From contig JAFAKN010000474.1 in NCBI GenBank assembly GCA_019235415.1, positions 1 through 34,117 of the forward strand: a stretch of 34,117 nucleotides of DNA, read 5' to 3'. This stretch comes from Alphaproteobacteria bacterium. Lineage in GTDB: Bacteria; Pseudomonadota; Alphaproteobacteria; Reyranellales; Reyranellaceae. The notes beneath the pieces were generated by a model. It worked only from the letters and a program-made list of their open reading frames with translations. It ran no database searches and was not told where the DNA came from. The stretch's first letter is position 1; each line of letters starts with the position of its first letter. Of the stretch, positions 16,800 to 25,398 are shown piece after piece. The translations under genes were made by a program, and so were the position numbers.

Positions 16800-18605
16800 G
16801 TGAGCCGCATCAATCCCAGTCCGTTCACTACCCGTCCCGAGATCGTCGGCACGTTCGGGGTGGTCGCTTCGACCCACTGGATCGCCACCGCGGTGGGCAT
16901 GAGCATCCTGGAAAAGGGCGGCAATGCCTTCGATGCCGCCGTGGCCACGGCCTTCGCGCTGCAGGTGGTCGAGCCGCATCTCTGCGGTCCGGGCGGCGAT
17001 GCGCCGCTTATCCTGCACGACACCAGGCGCGGCAAGACCGAGGTGATCTGCGGCCAAGGTCCGATGCCGGCCGGCGCCACCATCGCGCACTACAAGGGCC
17101 TCGGCCTCGATCTGATCCCCGGCACCGGGCTTCTGCCGGCCTGCATTCCGGGGACGTTCGATGCCTACATGCTGCTGCTGCGCGACTACGGCACGCTCAG
17201 GCTTTCCGACGTGCTGGCGCCCGCCATCGGCTACTTCCTGAACGGCCATCCCCTGGCAGAGCGGGCGAACGCCACCATCGGCACGGTCGCGGACCATTTT
17301 CGTACTCACTGGAAGACGTCTGCGGCGGTCTTCCTGCCGGGCAACGCGATCCCGGCAACCGGTGCGCTGTTCCGCAACACCGCTGCCGGCAATACCTATG
17401 CGCGCATCCTCAAGGAGGCCGAAGCCGGCGGCGGCGGCCGCGAAGCGGAGATCGATCGCGCACGCAAAACCTGGAGCCAAGGCTTCGTCGCCGAGGCGAT
17501 CGACCGATTCTGCCGCATCCAGGCGGTGATGGACGTCTCGGGCCGTCCGAACAAGGGCGTGCTCAGCGGGCAGGACATGGCCGGCTGGCAGGCGACGGTC
17601 GAGGCGCCTCTCACCTACGACTACGGTCGGTACACGGTTTGCAAGGCGGGAACCTGGACGCAGGGACCGGTGGTCCTGCAGCAGCTCGCCCTCCTGAAAG
17701 GCTTCCATCTCGACCGCATGAGCCCGACCAGTGCCGATTTCATCCACCTGCAGGTCGAATGTGCCAAGCTCGCCTACGCCGACCGCGAGGCCTTTTACGG
17801 CGATCCGGCCTTCGTGGACGTGCCGATGAAGACCCTCCTGTCCGACTCCTACAACGCCGACCGCCGCCGCCTCCTGAGCATGCAGCGTGCTTCGCTGGAG
17901 CAGCGGCCGGGCATGGTCGAGGGCTATGGCGGCGTGGTGAAGCTCAGGCGCGCCGACAGCAGCCGGCTCGGCGTCTCGTCGGCCGGCGCCGGCGAGCCGA
18001 CCGTCGGTCGCGTCGGCCAGACCAGCGGCGACACGGTGCATTTCGATATCATCGACAAGGATGGCAACATGATCTCGGCCACACCGTCCGGCGGCTGGCT
18101 GCAGAGCTCGCCGGTCATTCCTCAGCTCGGTTGGCCGCTCGGCACGCGCGGCCAGATGTTCTGGCTCGAGGAAGGCCTGCCCGGCTCGCTGGCGCCAGGC
18201 AAGCGGCCGCGCAGCACGCTCACCCCCACGCTCGCCCATCGCGACGGCGAGCCGTACATGGTGTGGGGCTCCCCCGGCGGCGACCAGCAGGACCAGTGGG
18301 TGACGCAGATGTTCCTGCGCCACGTCCATTCCAACATGAACCTGCAGGAGGCGATCGACGCGCCGGCCTGGCACAGCGAGCATTTCCCTTCCTCCTTCTG
18401 GCCACGGACGGCGCGGCCCGGCGTGCTGGTGCTGGAAGGCCGCGTGCCCAAAGAGTCGGTCGACGAGCTCAAGAAGCGCGGCCACGAGGTCGAGGTCGGC
18501 GCGCAATGGTCCGAAGGCCGGCTAACGGCGGCGCGGCGCGAGGACCCTTGGCGCAAGGCCGGCGCCAACCCGCGCGGCATGCAAGGCTACGCCGCGGGCC
18601 GGTGA
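16800..18605 (+). CDS. ggt: Gamma-glutamyltransferase-family (Ntn-hydrolase) enzyme
   Basis: A 601-residue member of the GGT family, which is self-cleaved into two subunits. EKGGNAFDAAVATAFALQVVEPH and GPGGDAPL form the N-terminal family signature. The catalytic Thr at the new N-terminus is T412 in SGDTVHFDIIDKDGN; the second Thr of the usual TTHF is replaced by Val. There is no signal peptide, so it acts in the cytoplasm, unlike E. coli Ggt. Substrates could be glutathione or gamma-glutamyl peptides, but the family also includes cephalosporin acylases and oxamate amidohydrolase (HpxW). The start is GTG 16800 with GGAGGAGG at 16785-16792. The 116 nt before it (16684-16799) show no clear motif. 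The gene precedes a DUF1028 gene and a peptide importer. Confidence 0.88.
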   Translation: MSRINPSPFTTRPEIVGTFGVVASTHWIATAVGMSILEKGGNAFDAAVATAFALQVVEPHLCGPGGDAPLILHDTRRGKTEVICGQGPMPAGATIAHYKGLGLDLIPGTGLLPACIPGTFDAYMLLLRDYGTLRLSDVLAPAIGYFLNGHPLAERANATIGTVADHFRTHWKTSAAVFLPGNAIPATGALFRNTAAGNTYARILKEAEAGGGGREAEIDRARKTWSQGFVAEAIDRFCRIQAVMDVSGRPNKGVLSGQDMAGWQATVEAPLTYDYGRYTVCKAGTWTQGPVVLQQLALLKGFHLDRMSPTSADFIHLQVECAKLAYADREAFYGDPAFVDVPMKTLLSDSYNADRRRLLSMQRASLEQRPGMVEGYGGVVKLRRADSSRLGVSSAGAGEPTVGRVGQTSGDTVHFDIIDKDGNMISATPSGGWLQSSPVIPQLGWPLGTRGQMFWLEEGLPGSLAPGKRPRSTLTPTLAHRDGEPYMVWGSPGGDQQDQWVTQMFLRHVHSNMNLQEAIDAPAWHSEHFPSSFWPRTARPGVLVLEGRVPKESVDELKKRGHEVEVGAQWSEGRLTAARREDPWRKAGANPRGMQGYAAGR

Positions 18606-18623
18606 TCATGGTGAACGCTCGTC

Positions 18624-18760
18624 TTCCCCTCCCCTTCGCGGATTCCGCGAAGGGGAGGTGTCGGCGTCATACGCCGACGGAGGGGTCAAGGCTCGGATTC
18701 ATGACCCCTCCGCCCGCTTCACGGACACCTCCCCATCGCGGATTCCGCGATGGGGAGGAG
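18624..18760. repeat. Composite palindromic repeat, family A, copy 2
   Basis: It has the same module order as the copy at 5321-5442. The left hairpin CTCCCCTTCGCGGA (18629-18642) pairs with TCCGCGAAGGGGAG (18644-18657). A central dyad includes GTCGGCGT/ACGCCGAC and GGAGGGGTCA/TGACCCCTCC. The right hairpin CCTCCCCATCGCGGA (18728-18742) pairs with TCCGCGATGGGGAGG (18744-18758). It fills the gap between the ggt stop and the DUF1028 start, and its last bases GGGGAGGAG are the only good Shine-Dalgarno of the DUF1028 gene. Confidence 0.88.
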
Positions 18761-18771
18761 AAGCCCCAATG
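18752..18771 (+). promoter_or_regulatory. Repeat-derived ribosome-binding site in a hairpin
   Basis: GGGGAGGAG at 18752-18760 stands 8 nt before the ATG at 18769. Most of it is the 3' arm of a perfect 15-bp stem, with its partner at 18728-18742. When the hairpin forms the site is hidden, so translation of DUF1028 and of the coupled genes behind it may depend on ribosomes arriving from ggt or on hairpin opening. The regulatory effect is inference; the pairing is seen directly. Confidence 0.55.
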
Positions 18772-19482
18772 ACCTGGTCGATCATCTTCCGCGAGCGCAC
18801 GACCGGGCGCATCGCCGTCGCGGTCGCCACCAAGTTCTTCGCGGTCGGCGCGCGCGTGCCGTTCGTGGCGCCGCAGAAGGGCGCGCTCTGCACCCAGGCG
18901 CTGTTCAATCCGCTGTACGGGCCGCGCGGGCTGCGTCTCATCGACGAGGGCGTCGGTGCGGTCGACGTCGTGCGCCTGCTGATCGCCCCGGATGCCGGCC
19001 GCGAGCATCGCCAGCTGCACGTGTTGGGCGCAGACCGGCGCTTCGCGGCCCACACTGGCAGCGAGTGCGTGCCGTGGTGCGGCCACTGGATCGGCGAGGA
19101 CCTGTCGGTCGCCGGCAACATGCTGGCGGGCCCGCAAGTGATCGCCGAGACCGTGCGGTTCTTTCGCGAGAACGAGGCGCTGCCCCTGCCGCGGCGACTG
19201 ATCGGCGCGCTGAAAGCGGGTGAAAGAGTCGGCGGCGACAAGCGCGGCAAGCAATCGGCGGCGCTGCAAATCTGGGGCGATCAGGACTATTCCGAGCTCG
19301 ACTTGCGCGTCGACGACCACGTCGAGCCGCTCCTGGAGCTCGCCCGGCTGGAGGCGGCGAGCCGCGAGACGTGGACCGCGTTCCGCGCGTTCCTGGCGAC
19401 CGATGACAATCCGTCCGGCATCTACGACCGCGCCAAGATCAACGCAGCCGTCGAGGCCAGCGTGGCCGCCGCCCGGCAATGA
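18769..19482 (+). CDS. DUF1028-family protein, probable Ntn-hydrolase-like enzyme
   Basis: A 237-residue protein with the DUF1028 pattern along its length: [64 protein letters not shown] and [15 protein letters not shown]. The family has no firmly assigned reaction as far as I know. Its fold has been compared with Ntn hydrolases, and removal of Met1 would expose Thr2 as a possible nucleophile, which is inference. It is shorter than DUF1028 proteins carrying an extra C-terminal peptidoglycan-binding domain. The start at ATG 18769 is set by the repeat-derived GGGGAGGAG. The stop overlaps the next ATG by 4 bp. Its position between a GGT-family enzyme and a peptide importer points to amide or peptide breakdown. 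Confidence 0.88.
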   Translation: MTWSIIFRERTTGRIAVAVATKFFAVGARVPFVAPQKGALCTQALFNPLYGPRGLRLIDEGVGAVDVVRLLIAPDAGREHRQLHVLGADRRFAAHTGSECVPWCGHWIGEDLSVAGNMLAGPQVIAETVRFFRENEALPLPRRLIGALKAGERVGGDKRGKQSAALQIWGDQDYSELDLRVDDHVEPLLELARLEAASRETWTAFRAFLATDDNPSGIYDRAKINAAVEASVAAARQ

Positions 19483-20471
19483 ACGCACCGGTCGCACCGC
19501 TTCTCGAACTGCGGCGACTGGCCGTCTCCTTCTCCTCCGACCACGGCACGGTGCAGGCCGTCGACGGCGTCGACCTGTCGCTGGCGCGCGGCCGCACCTT
19601 GGGTCTGGTAGGCGAGTCGGGCTGCGGCAAGAGCGTGACGTCGCTTGCCGTCATGGGGCTGCTGCCGTCGGAGAATGCGAGCGTCTCGGGCGAGGTCCGC
19701 TTCGAGGGCCGCGACCTCCTGAGCCTGGCGCCCAAGCTGATGCGCGACCTGCGCGGCGCGCGGCTCGCCATGATCTTCCAGGAGCCGATGACGTCGCTCA
19801 ACCCGGCCTACACGATCGGCAACCAGATCGTCGAGGCGATCCAGCGCCATCAGGGACTGTCCGCGGCGGACGCGCGGAGGCGTGCGATCGAGATGCTGCG
19901 GCTGGTCCGCATTCCCTCGCCCGACAAGCGCATCGACGACTATCCGCACAAGCTGTCGGGCGGCATGCGCCAGCGCGCCATGATCGCCATGGCGCTGGCG
20001 TGCGGCCCGCAGCTCCTGATCGCCGACGAGCCGACCACGGCGCTCGACGTCACCATCCAGGCGCAGATCCTCGACCTGATGCGCGGCCTGCGCCGCGACA
20101 CCGGTACCGCCATCATCCTGATCACCCACGATCTCGGCGTGGTGGCCGAGATGGCCGACGAGGTCGCGGTCATGTATGCCGGCCAGATCGTCGAGCGGGC
20201 GCCGGTGGGCGCCCTCTTCGCACGTCCCGAACATCCCTACACGGTAGGCCTGCTGGGCTCGATCCCCCGGCTCGACGAGAAGCGCGAGCGGCTGCCGTCG
20301 ATCGAAGGTCGGGTGCCCGACATGACACGCCCGCCGGACGGCTGCCGCTTTGCCGCGCGCTGCCCGTTCGTCGAGCCGGCCTGCCGCAGCAGCGGGCCGC
20401 CGCTGGTCGAGGTCGCGCCGGGCCATCTCACGCGCTGCCGTCGCGCGCCCCTCAGCCAGATCGCGCAATGA
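19479..20471 (+). CDS. Peptide-type ABC transporter ATPase (DppD/OppD-like)
   Basis: A 330-residue ATP-binding subunit. Walker A is GESGCGKS (45-52), the Q-loop is [11 protein letters not shown], the ABC signature is LSGGMRQR (159-166), Walker B is LLIADE (179-184), and the H-loop is LITHDLG. The C-terminal oligopeptide-transporter extension has [18 protein letters not shown], whose cysteines in DppD/OppD-type ATPases bind an Fe-S cluster. Together with the next ATPase it would power import of peptides or related solutes through the two permeases encoded downstream. The ATG overlaps the DUF1028 stop (ATGA), implying translational coupling. Confidence 0.93.
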   Translation: MNAPVAPLLELRRLAVSFSSDHGTVQAVDGVDLSLARGRTLGLVGESGCGKSVTSLAVMGLLPSENASVSGEVRFEGRDLLSLAPKLMRDLRGARLAMIFQEPMTSLNPAYTIGNQIVEAIQRHQGLSAADARRRAIEMLRLVRIPSPDKRIDDYPHKLSGGMRQRAMIAMALACGPQLLIADEPTTALDVTIQAQILDLMRGLRRDTGTAIILITHDLGVVAEMADEVAVMYAGQIVERAPVGALFARPEHPYTVGLLGSIPRLDEKRERLPSIEGRVPDMTRPPDGCRFAARCPFVEPACRSSGPPLVEVAPGHLTRCRRAPLSQIAQ

Positions 20472-21544
20472 CGGCCCTGCTCGAGGTCGAGGGACTGGCC
20501 AAGCACTTCGCGGTGCGACGCGGTTCCTTCGGCCTTGTGTCGGGCCATGTTCGCGCCGTCGACGGGGTCGACTTCCACCTGGCAGCAGGCGAGACCTTGG
20601 CGATCGTCGGCGAATCGGGCTGCGGCAAGTCGACGGTCGGCCGGCTGGTGCTGCGCCTGATCGAGCCCTCGGCCGGCCGCGTGCGGTTCGAAGGCGAGGA
20701 TCTGCTCCCCCTCTCCGACAGCGCGATGCGCGCCCGCCGGCGGCGCATGCAGCTGATCTTCCAGGACCCTTATGCCTCGCTCAACCCACGGATGACCGTG
20801 GGCGCCATGCTGGGCGAGCCCCTGATGCTGCACGGGCTGGCCGCCAAGGAAGGCGAGCGGCGCGCGCGCGTCGGTGAGCTTTTGACGCTGGTCGGGCTGC
20901 GGCCCGACCATGCCCGACACTATCCCCACGAATTTTCCGGCGGCCAGCGCCAGCGGCTGGCCATTGCCCGTGCGCTGGCCGTCGAGCCAAAGCTGATCGT
21001 CGCCGACGAGCCGGTGTCGGCGCTCGACGTGTCGATCCAGGCGCAGGTCATCAACCTGATGCGCGCGCTGCAGCAGCGCTTCGGGCTCGCCTACATCTTC
21101 ATCAGCCACGATCTCGCCGTCGTGAAGCACATCGCCGATCGCATCGCCGTAATGTACCTCGGCAAGATCGTGGAGACTGCGACGACCGACGAGCTGTTCC
21201 GCAACCCGCGCCATCCCTATACGCGTGCCCTGCTCGCCGCCGTGCCGCTGCCCGACCCGACCGCGCAACGCGAGCGGCGCCTGCTCGAAGGCGATATCCC
21301 GAGCGCGCTCAGCCCGCCCGGCGGCTGTCGCTTCCACACCCGCTGTCCTTTTGTGCGCGACGCCTGCCGTCGCGACGAGCCGCAGCTGGCCGACGATGGC
21401 ACAGCGCATGCTACCGCCTGCCCGTACTGGCCGGAGTTTCCCCCAGCCGTCCAGCGCGGCGCCGGCAACGACAAGGATGAAGACAGGGTGCGCCTCGAAC
21501 GCCTGCAGGCGGCGTTCGTGTCCGAGCAAAGGGAAGCGTCATGA
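20468..21544 (+). CDS. Peptide-type ABC transporter ATPase (DppF/OppF-like)
   Basis: A 358-residue second ATPase. Walker A is GESGCGKST (48-56), the Q-loop is [14 protein letters not shown], the signature is FSGGQRQR (156-163), Walker B is LIVADE (176-181), and the H-loop is FISHDLAVV. The C-terminal extension has [18 protein letters not shown]. The D-loop reads [10 protein letters not shown], as is standard for OppF/DppF. The start is ATG 20468, overlapping the previous stop by 4 bp. The final segment after the cysteine motif (about 60 residues, charged, ending [14 protein letters not shown]) is longer than in DppF and unexplained. The stop overlaps the binding-protein start. Confidence 0.93.
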   Translation: MTALLEVEGLAKHFAVRRGSFGLVSGHVRAVDGVDFHLAAGETLAIVGESGCGKSTVGRLVLRLIEPSAGRVRFEGEDLLPLSDSAMRARRRRMQLIFQDPYASLNPRMTVGAMLGEPLMLHGLAAKEGERRARVGELLTLVGLRPDHARHYPHEFSGGQRQRLAIARALAVEPKLIVADEPVSALDVSIQAQVINLMRALQQRFGLAYIFISHDLAVVKHIADRIAVMYLGKIVETATTDELFRNPRHPYTRALLAAVPLPDPTAQRERRLLEGDIPSALSPPGGCRFHTRCPFVRDACRRDEPQLADDGTAHATACPYWPEFPPAVQRGAGNDKDEDRVRLERLQAAFVSEQREAS

Positions 21545-23154
21545 GGACAAGGCTCAGCTGGCATTCCGAGCATATCAACTGTCATCCCGAGCGGAGCTGC
21601 TGTCATCCCGAGCGTAGCGAGGGACCTTTCCTGCTGCTTCAAAGGTCCCTCGCTGCGCTCGGGATGACAGTGGTGCTCACCGTGGCGCTGCTCGGCACCG
21701 CCATGGCGCAGTCGCATCTGCGCATCGGCCTCGCCGACGATCCCGACGTGCTCGATCCCAGCCTGGCGCGCACCTACGTCGGCCGCATCGTCTTCGCGGC
21801 GATTTGCGACAAGCTGTTCGACATCGACGAGAATCTGAACGTCGTGCCGCAGCTGGCGCTCAGCCACGAAACCTCGGCCGACGGCAAGGCGGTCACGATC
21901 AAGCTGCGCCCGGGCGTGAAATTCCACGACGGCGAGGCGTTCGACGCTCAGGCCGCCAAGTACAGCCTCGACCGCCATCTCACCATGAAAGGCTCGTTCC
22001 GCAAGCCCGAGATCGGCTCGGTCGACAAGGTCGAAGTGGTCGATTCGCTGACCATCCGGCTGATCCTCAAGGCGCCGTTCTCGCCGCTGCTCGCCCAGCT
22101 CACCGACCGCGCCGGCATGATGGTGGCACCCAAGGCGGCCGAAGCCGCGGGCGACAAGTTCGGCCTGCATCCGGTTTGCGCCGGCCCCTACAAGTTCGTC
22201 GAGCGGGTGCAGCAGGACCGCGTCGTCGTCGAGAAGTTCGCCGACTACTGGAACAAGGACCAGGTGTTCATCGACAAGATCACCTTCCTGCCGGTGATCG
22301 ACAGCACGGTGCGACTGGCCAACCTGCAGTCCGGCGGCCTCGACATGATCGAGCGCGTGCTCGCGACCGACATCAAGTCGGTGCGCGACAACCCCAAGCT
22401 CAAGCTGATCATGGCGGTGTCGCTGGGCTATCAGGGCATCACCATGAACCTTGCCAATGGGCCGAAGGCGCAAAACCCGCTCGGCAAGGACCCGCGCGTG
22501 CGTCGCGCGCTGGAGCTCAGCCTCGACCGTGACGCCATCAACCAGGTCGTGTTCAACGGCGAGTTCGTGCCCGGCAATCAGTGGATCAGCCCGCAGAATT
22601 TCTACTATCAACAGGCCTTCCCGATCCCCAAGCGCGACGTCCCCAAGGCCAAGGCGCTGCTGAAGGAGGCGGGCGTGACGGCCCCGCTCTCGCTCGACTT
22701 CATGGTGCCAAGCGGCCCCGAGCCGCGCGCCGTCGCCGAGGTGGTGCAGTCGATGGCAGCCGAGGCCGGCTTCGACCTCAAGATCCGGGTGACCGAGTTC
22801 GCGACCACGCTCAAGCAGGCCGAGGACGGCGATTTCCAGCTCTATCTCATCGGCTGGAGCGGCCGCAGCGATCCGGACGGCAATTCCTATTCGTTCCAGG
22901 TGTGCGATCAGCCGCAGAACGCCGGCAAGTACTGCGACAAGCAGGTCGATGCCGACCATGCCGAAGCGCGCTCCATCAGCGATCCCGCCGCGCGCAAGAA
23001 GGCCTATCAGAAGGTCGCGGCCAAGGTGCTGACCGAGGGCTCGATCCTCTACCTCTACCAGCCGCAGGTGCTGGTGGCCCTGTCGGACAAGGTCGAAGGC
23101 TACAAGCAGATGCCAGACGGGCTGATCCGGGTCGTCGGCGTCAAGCTCAAGTAG
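21541..23154 (+). CDS. ABC transporter substrate-binding protein (family 5, peptide type) with repeat-derived signal peptide
   Basis: A 537-residue periplasmic binding protein of the SBP_bac_5 group. Mature-type sequence starts at [20 protein letters not shown]. It is followed by family blocks such as [41 protein letters not shown] and [12 protein letters not shown], and by the end-domain [15 protein letters not shown]. It would capture peptides, glutathione-like or nickel-type ligands for the importer. The start at ATG 21541 is fixed by a 4-bp overlap with the ATPase stop and by AAAGGGAAG upstream. Codons 21-43 are exactly a 69-nt family B repeat, preceded by a partial copy. The signal peptide is therefore unusually long (about 56 residues) and partly repeat-encoded. 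A shorter start at ATG 21664 lacks a ribosome-binding site and positive charges. Confidence 0.92.
   Translation: MRTRLSWHSEHINCHPERSCCHPERSEGPFLLLQRSLAALGMTVVLTVALLGTAMAQSHLRIGLADDPDVLDPSLARTYVGRIVFAAICDKLFDIDENLNVVPQLALSHETSADGKAVTIKLRPGVKFHDGEAFDAQAAKYSLDRHLTMKGSFRKPEIGSVDKVEVVDSLTIRLILKAPFSPLLAQLTDRAGMMVAPKAAEAAGDKFGLHPVCAGPYKFVERVQQDRVVVEKFADYWNKDQVFIDKITFLPVIDSTVRLANLQSGGLDMIERVLATDIKSVRDNPKLKLIMAVSLGYQGITMNLANGPKAQNPLGKDPRVRRALELSLDRDAINQVVFNGEFVPGNQWISPQNFYYQQAFPIPKRDVPKAKALLKEAGVTAPLSLDFMVPSGPEPRAVAEVVQSMAAEAGFDLKIRVTEFATTLKQAEDGDFQLYLIGWSGRSDPDGNSYSFQVCDQPQNAGKYCDKQVDADHAEARSISDPAARKKAYQKVAAKVLTEGSILYLYQPQVLVALSDKVEGYKQMPDGLIRVVGVKLK
21580..21669. repeat. Palindromic repeat family B, copy 2 plus partial copy, inside a coding region
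   Basis: The full element runs TGTCATCCCGAGCG (21601-21614) to CGCTCGGGATGACA at 21669. It has an inner GAGGGACCTTT/AAAGGTCCCTC pair and is 69 nt long, like copy 1. Immediately before it, GTCATCCCGAGCG at 21581-21593 is a truncated duplicate of the same end. The element keeps the reading frame of the binding-protein gene. Confidence 0.9.
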
Positions 23155-23158
23155 GATC

Positions 23159-24100
23159 GTGCTCGCTTTCCTCACCCAGCGGCTGCTGCAGATCGTGCCG
23201 ACGCTGATCCTGGTGTCGATGCTGATCTTCGGCCTGCAGCAGCTGCTGCCGGGCGATCCGGCGCTGATCATGGCGGGCGAGGAGCGCGATCCCAGGGTGC
23301 TGGAGGAGATCCGTCAGCAGTACCGGCTGAACGAGCCGATGCCCGTGCAGTACTTCTACTGGATCAAGGGGGTGCTGTCGGGGAACCTGGGTGAATCGAT
23401 GCGGCTCAAGAGCTCGGTGGCCTCGCTGGTGGCCGAGAAGTTGCCGGTGACTCTGCAGCTTGCCGGCATGGCGATCCTGGTAGCCCTCCTGATCGGCATT
23501 CCCGCCGGCATCGTCTCTGCGGTCAAGCGCGACACGGCCTGGGACTACGGCGCCAACCTGTTCGCGCTGTGGGGCATCAGCACGCCCAACTTCTGGCTCG
23601 GCATCCTGCTGATCTTCCTGTTCTCGGTGACCTTGGGCTGGCTGCCGGCGTCGGGCTATGTCAGCCTGGGCGAGAACTGGCGATCGAGTCTTGCCACCAC
23701 CGTGATGCCGGCCTTCGTGCTGGGCAACGCCATCGCCGCCATCCTGATGCGCCACACGCGCAGCGCCATGCTGCAGGCCATGTCGGCCGACTACGTGCGC
23801 ACCGCCCGTGCCAAGGGCCTGTACGAGAGCCGGGTGGTGCTGAAGCACGCGCTGCGCAACGCCATGACGCCGGTGATCACCCTGGGCGCGCTCGAGTTCG
23901 GCACGCTGCTCTCGGGCGCGGTGCTGACCGAGCAGATCTTCTCGATCCCCGGCTTCGGCAAGCTGATCGTCGATGCGGTTTTCAACCGCGACTATGCCGT
24001 GGTGCAGGGTGTCGTGCTGGTCACCGCCACGACCTACATCGTGCTGAACCTCCTCGCCGACCTGGCCTACGTCTTGGTGAACCCGAGGCTGCGCGGATGA
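23159..24100 (+). CDS. Peptide-type ABC transporter permease (DppB/OppB-like)
   Basis: A 313-residue inner-membrane permease with about six helices. The first, LTQRLLQIVPTLILVSMLIFGL (residues 5-26), is followed by the periplasmic LLPGDPALIMAGEERDPRVLEEIRQQY region typical of DppB/OppB. The cytoplasmic EAA loop reads YVRTARAKGLYESRVVLKHALRNAMTPVIT. The end, NRDYAVVQGVVLVTA-LADLAYVLVNPRLRG, is also standard. GTG 23159 is the start, 4 nt after the binding-protein stop. It forms the translocation pore with the next gene product, with which it overlaps by 4 bp. Confidence 0.93.
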   Translation: MLAFLTQRLLQIVPTLILVSMLIFGLQQLLPGDPALIMAGEERDPRVLEEIRQQYRLNEPMPVQYFYWIKGVLSGNLGESMRLKSSVASLVAEKLPVTLQLAGMAILVALLIGIPAGIVSAVKRDTAWDYGANLFALWGISTPNFWLGILLIFLFSVTLGWLPASGYVSLGENWRSSLATTVMPAFVLGNAIAAILMRHTRSAMLQAMSADYVRTARAKGLYESRVVLKHALRNAMTPVITLGALEFGTLLSGAVLTEQIFSIPGFGKLIVDAVFNRDYAVVQGVVLVTATTYIVLNLLADLAYVLVNPRLRG

Positions 24101-24981
24101 CTGCCGCCTCGCTTTCCGCCGTCGTCGCCGACGAGTCGCATGAGGAGAACCCCTGGGCGCGCGCCTGGCGGCGGTTGAAGCGCCGCAAGGGCGCCATGGC
24201 CGGCCTGGTCGTCGTGTCGCTGTTCGTGCTGCTCGCCTTCTTCGCGCCGCTGGTGGCGCCCTACGATCCGGTCGCGACGAGCTGGAGCGCGGTGCGCAAG
24301 GCGCCATCCTGGGCCCACTGGATGGGCACCGACGAGGTCGGCCGCGACATCCTGAGCCGCGTGATCTGGGGGTCGCGCGCCTCGCTCAGCGCCGGGCTGG
24401 TGTCGGTCGGCATCGCGCTCGGCGTCGGCGTGCCGCTCGGGCTGCTGGCAGGTTATGGCGGCGGCTGGATCGATTCGGTGCTGTCACGGATCGTCGACGC
24501 CATGCTCGCCGTACCTTTCCTGATCCTGGCCATCGCGCTCGCGGCTTTCCTGGGCCCGAGCCTGGGCAACGCCATGATCGCCATCGGCGTCACCGCGACG
24601 CCGATCTTCGTGCGGCTGACCCGCGGCCAAACGCTCGCCGCCAAGGTCGAGGATTACGTCGAGGCGGCGCGCGCGGTCGGCAATCCGCACTGGCGCATTG
24701 CGCTCCGGCACGTGCTGCCCAACATCGTGCCGCCGCTGCTGGTGCAGGCCTCGCTCGCCATCGCCGGCGCCATCATCGCCGAGGCGGCGCTGTCGTTCCT
24801 CGGCCTCGGCCAGCAGCCGCCGGCACCGTCCTGGGGCAGCATGCTGAACTCCGCCCAGCGCTTCATCGCCCAGGCACCGTGGATGGCCTTCTGGCCGGGC
24901 TTCGCCATCTTCTTCGCCGTGCTCGCCTTCAACCTTCTAGGCGACGGCCTGCGCGACGCGCTGGATCCGCGGCATCGGTAG
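24097..24981 (+). CDS. Peptide-type ABC transporter permease (DppC/OppC-like)
   Basis: A 294-residue permease. The N-terminal OppC-type helix region is RLKRRKGAMAGLVVVSLFVL, with FFAPLVAPYDP after it. HWMGTDEVGRDILSRVIWGSR is the family hallmark. The EAA loop is YVEAARAVGNPHWRIALRHVLPN, and the end AFNLLGDGLRDALDPRHR is complete. The start is ATG 24097, overlapping the dppB-like stop (ATGA). It is the last gene of the ggt to dppC run. A family B repeat lies 14 nt after its stop and could form the transcript's 3' hairpin. Confidence 0.93.
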   Translation: MTAASLSAVVADESHEENPWARAWRRLKRRKGAMAGLVVVSLFVLLAFFAPLVAPYDPVATSWSAVRKAPSWAHWMGTDEVGRDILSRVIWGSRASLSAGLVSVGIALGVGVPLGLLAGYGGGWIDSVLSRIVDAMLAVPFLILAIALAAFLGPSLGNAMIAIGVTATPIFVRLTRGQTLAAKVEDYVEAARAVGNPHWRIALRHVLPNIVPPLLVQASLAIAGAIIAEAALSFLGLGQQPPAPSWGSMLNSAQRFIAQAPWMAFWPGFAIFFAVLAFNLLGDGLRDALDPRHR

Positions 24982-24995
24982 GGAGTTGAACGGTC

Positions 24996-25063
24996 TGTCA
25001 TCCCGAGCGAAGCGAGGACCTTTGAGGCGACAGGAAAGGTCCCTCGCTACGCTCGGGATGACA
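24996..25063. repeat. Palindromic repeat family B, copy 3
   Basis: The ends are TGTCATCCCGAGCG and CGCTCGGGATGACA, with inner GGACCTTT and AAAGGTCC arms. It is 68 nt, one G shorter than the other copies in the left arm. It lies between two convergent genes (permease and small basic protein), where its hairpin could terminate transcription from either side. Confidence 0.88.
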
Positions 25064-25073
25064 GGGACCGCCG

Positions 25074-25346
25074 TCAGTTCGGCAGCGAGGTGTCGACCTG
25101 CTCGAAGGCGGTGAGCGCCGTGCCCTCGCTCGTGGCCCGTTCCTCGACCAGCAGCTGGGTCACCGCGAGAAAATGCAGCAGTTCGCGATCGCGCAGCCGT
25201 TCGGCTTCCTGCATCATCTCCCGCACGCCGTGCCAAACGCGGAACAATGCCGCCGCCTTCTTCTTTCGCGCCAGCGCACGCTTTGCCCGCCGCCGTTCGC
25301 TTGCCTCGACCACGATATCGACCACGCGCCCGCCCCCTGTCGCCAT
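25074..25346 (-). CDS. Small basic hypothetical protein
   Basis: A 90-residue protein. The first half is strongly basic (ASERRRAKRALARKKKAAALF) and the second half looks helical and acidic (MMQEAERLRDRELLHFLAVTQLLVEE). It has no signal peptide and no known motif that I recognise. The start at ATG 25346 is supported by GGAAGGGG a few bases upstream. It lies 52 nt downstream of the second GNAT gene on the same strand and may be the last gene of that operon. Its amino-acid composition is protein-like, whereas the overlapping frames are arginine/glycine shadows. Confidence 0.62.
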   Translation of the reverse strand: MATGGGRVVDIVVEASERRRAKRALARKKKAAALFRVWHGVREMMQEAERLRDRELLHFLAVTQLLVEERATSEGTALTAFEQVDTSLPN

Positions 25347-25398
25347 CTCGGCCCCTTCCAGACCTTGCCACCGATCCTACACGACCTCGAAGATCCGG

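Noticed and set aside
14139-25063. Repeats considered as CRISPR or insertion-sequence ends
   Set aside because: There are only three copies, kilobases apart, with no regular spacers, no transposase gene and no target-site duplications that I can see.
24937-25371. Overlapping 144-codon frame near the small basic protein
   Set aside because: It runs through the family B repeat and into the permease gene. Its composition is Gly/Arg shadow, and the 90-residue frame has a ribosome-binding site.
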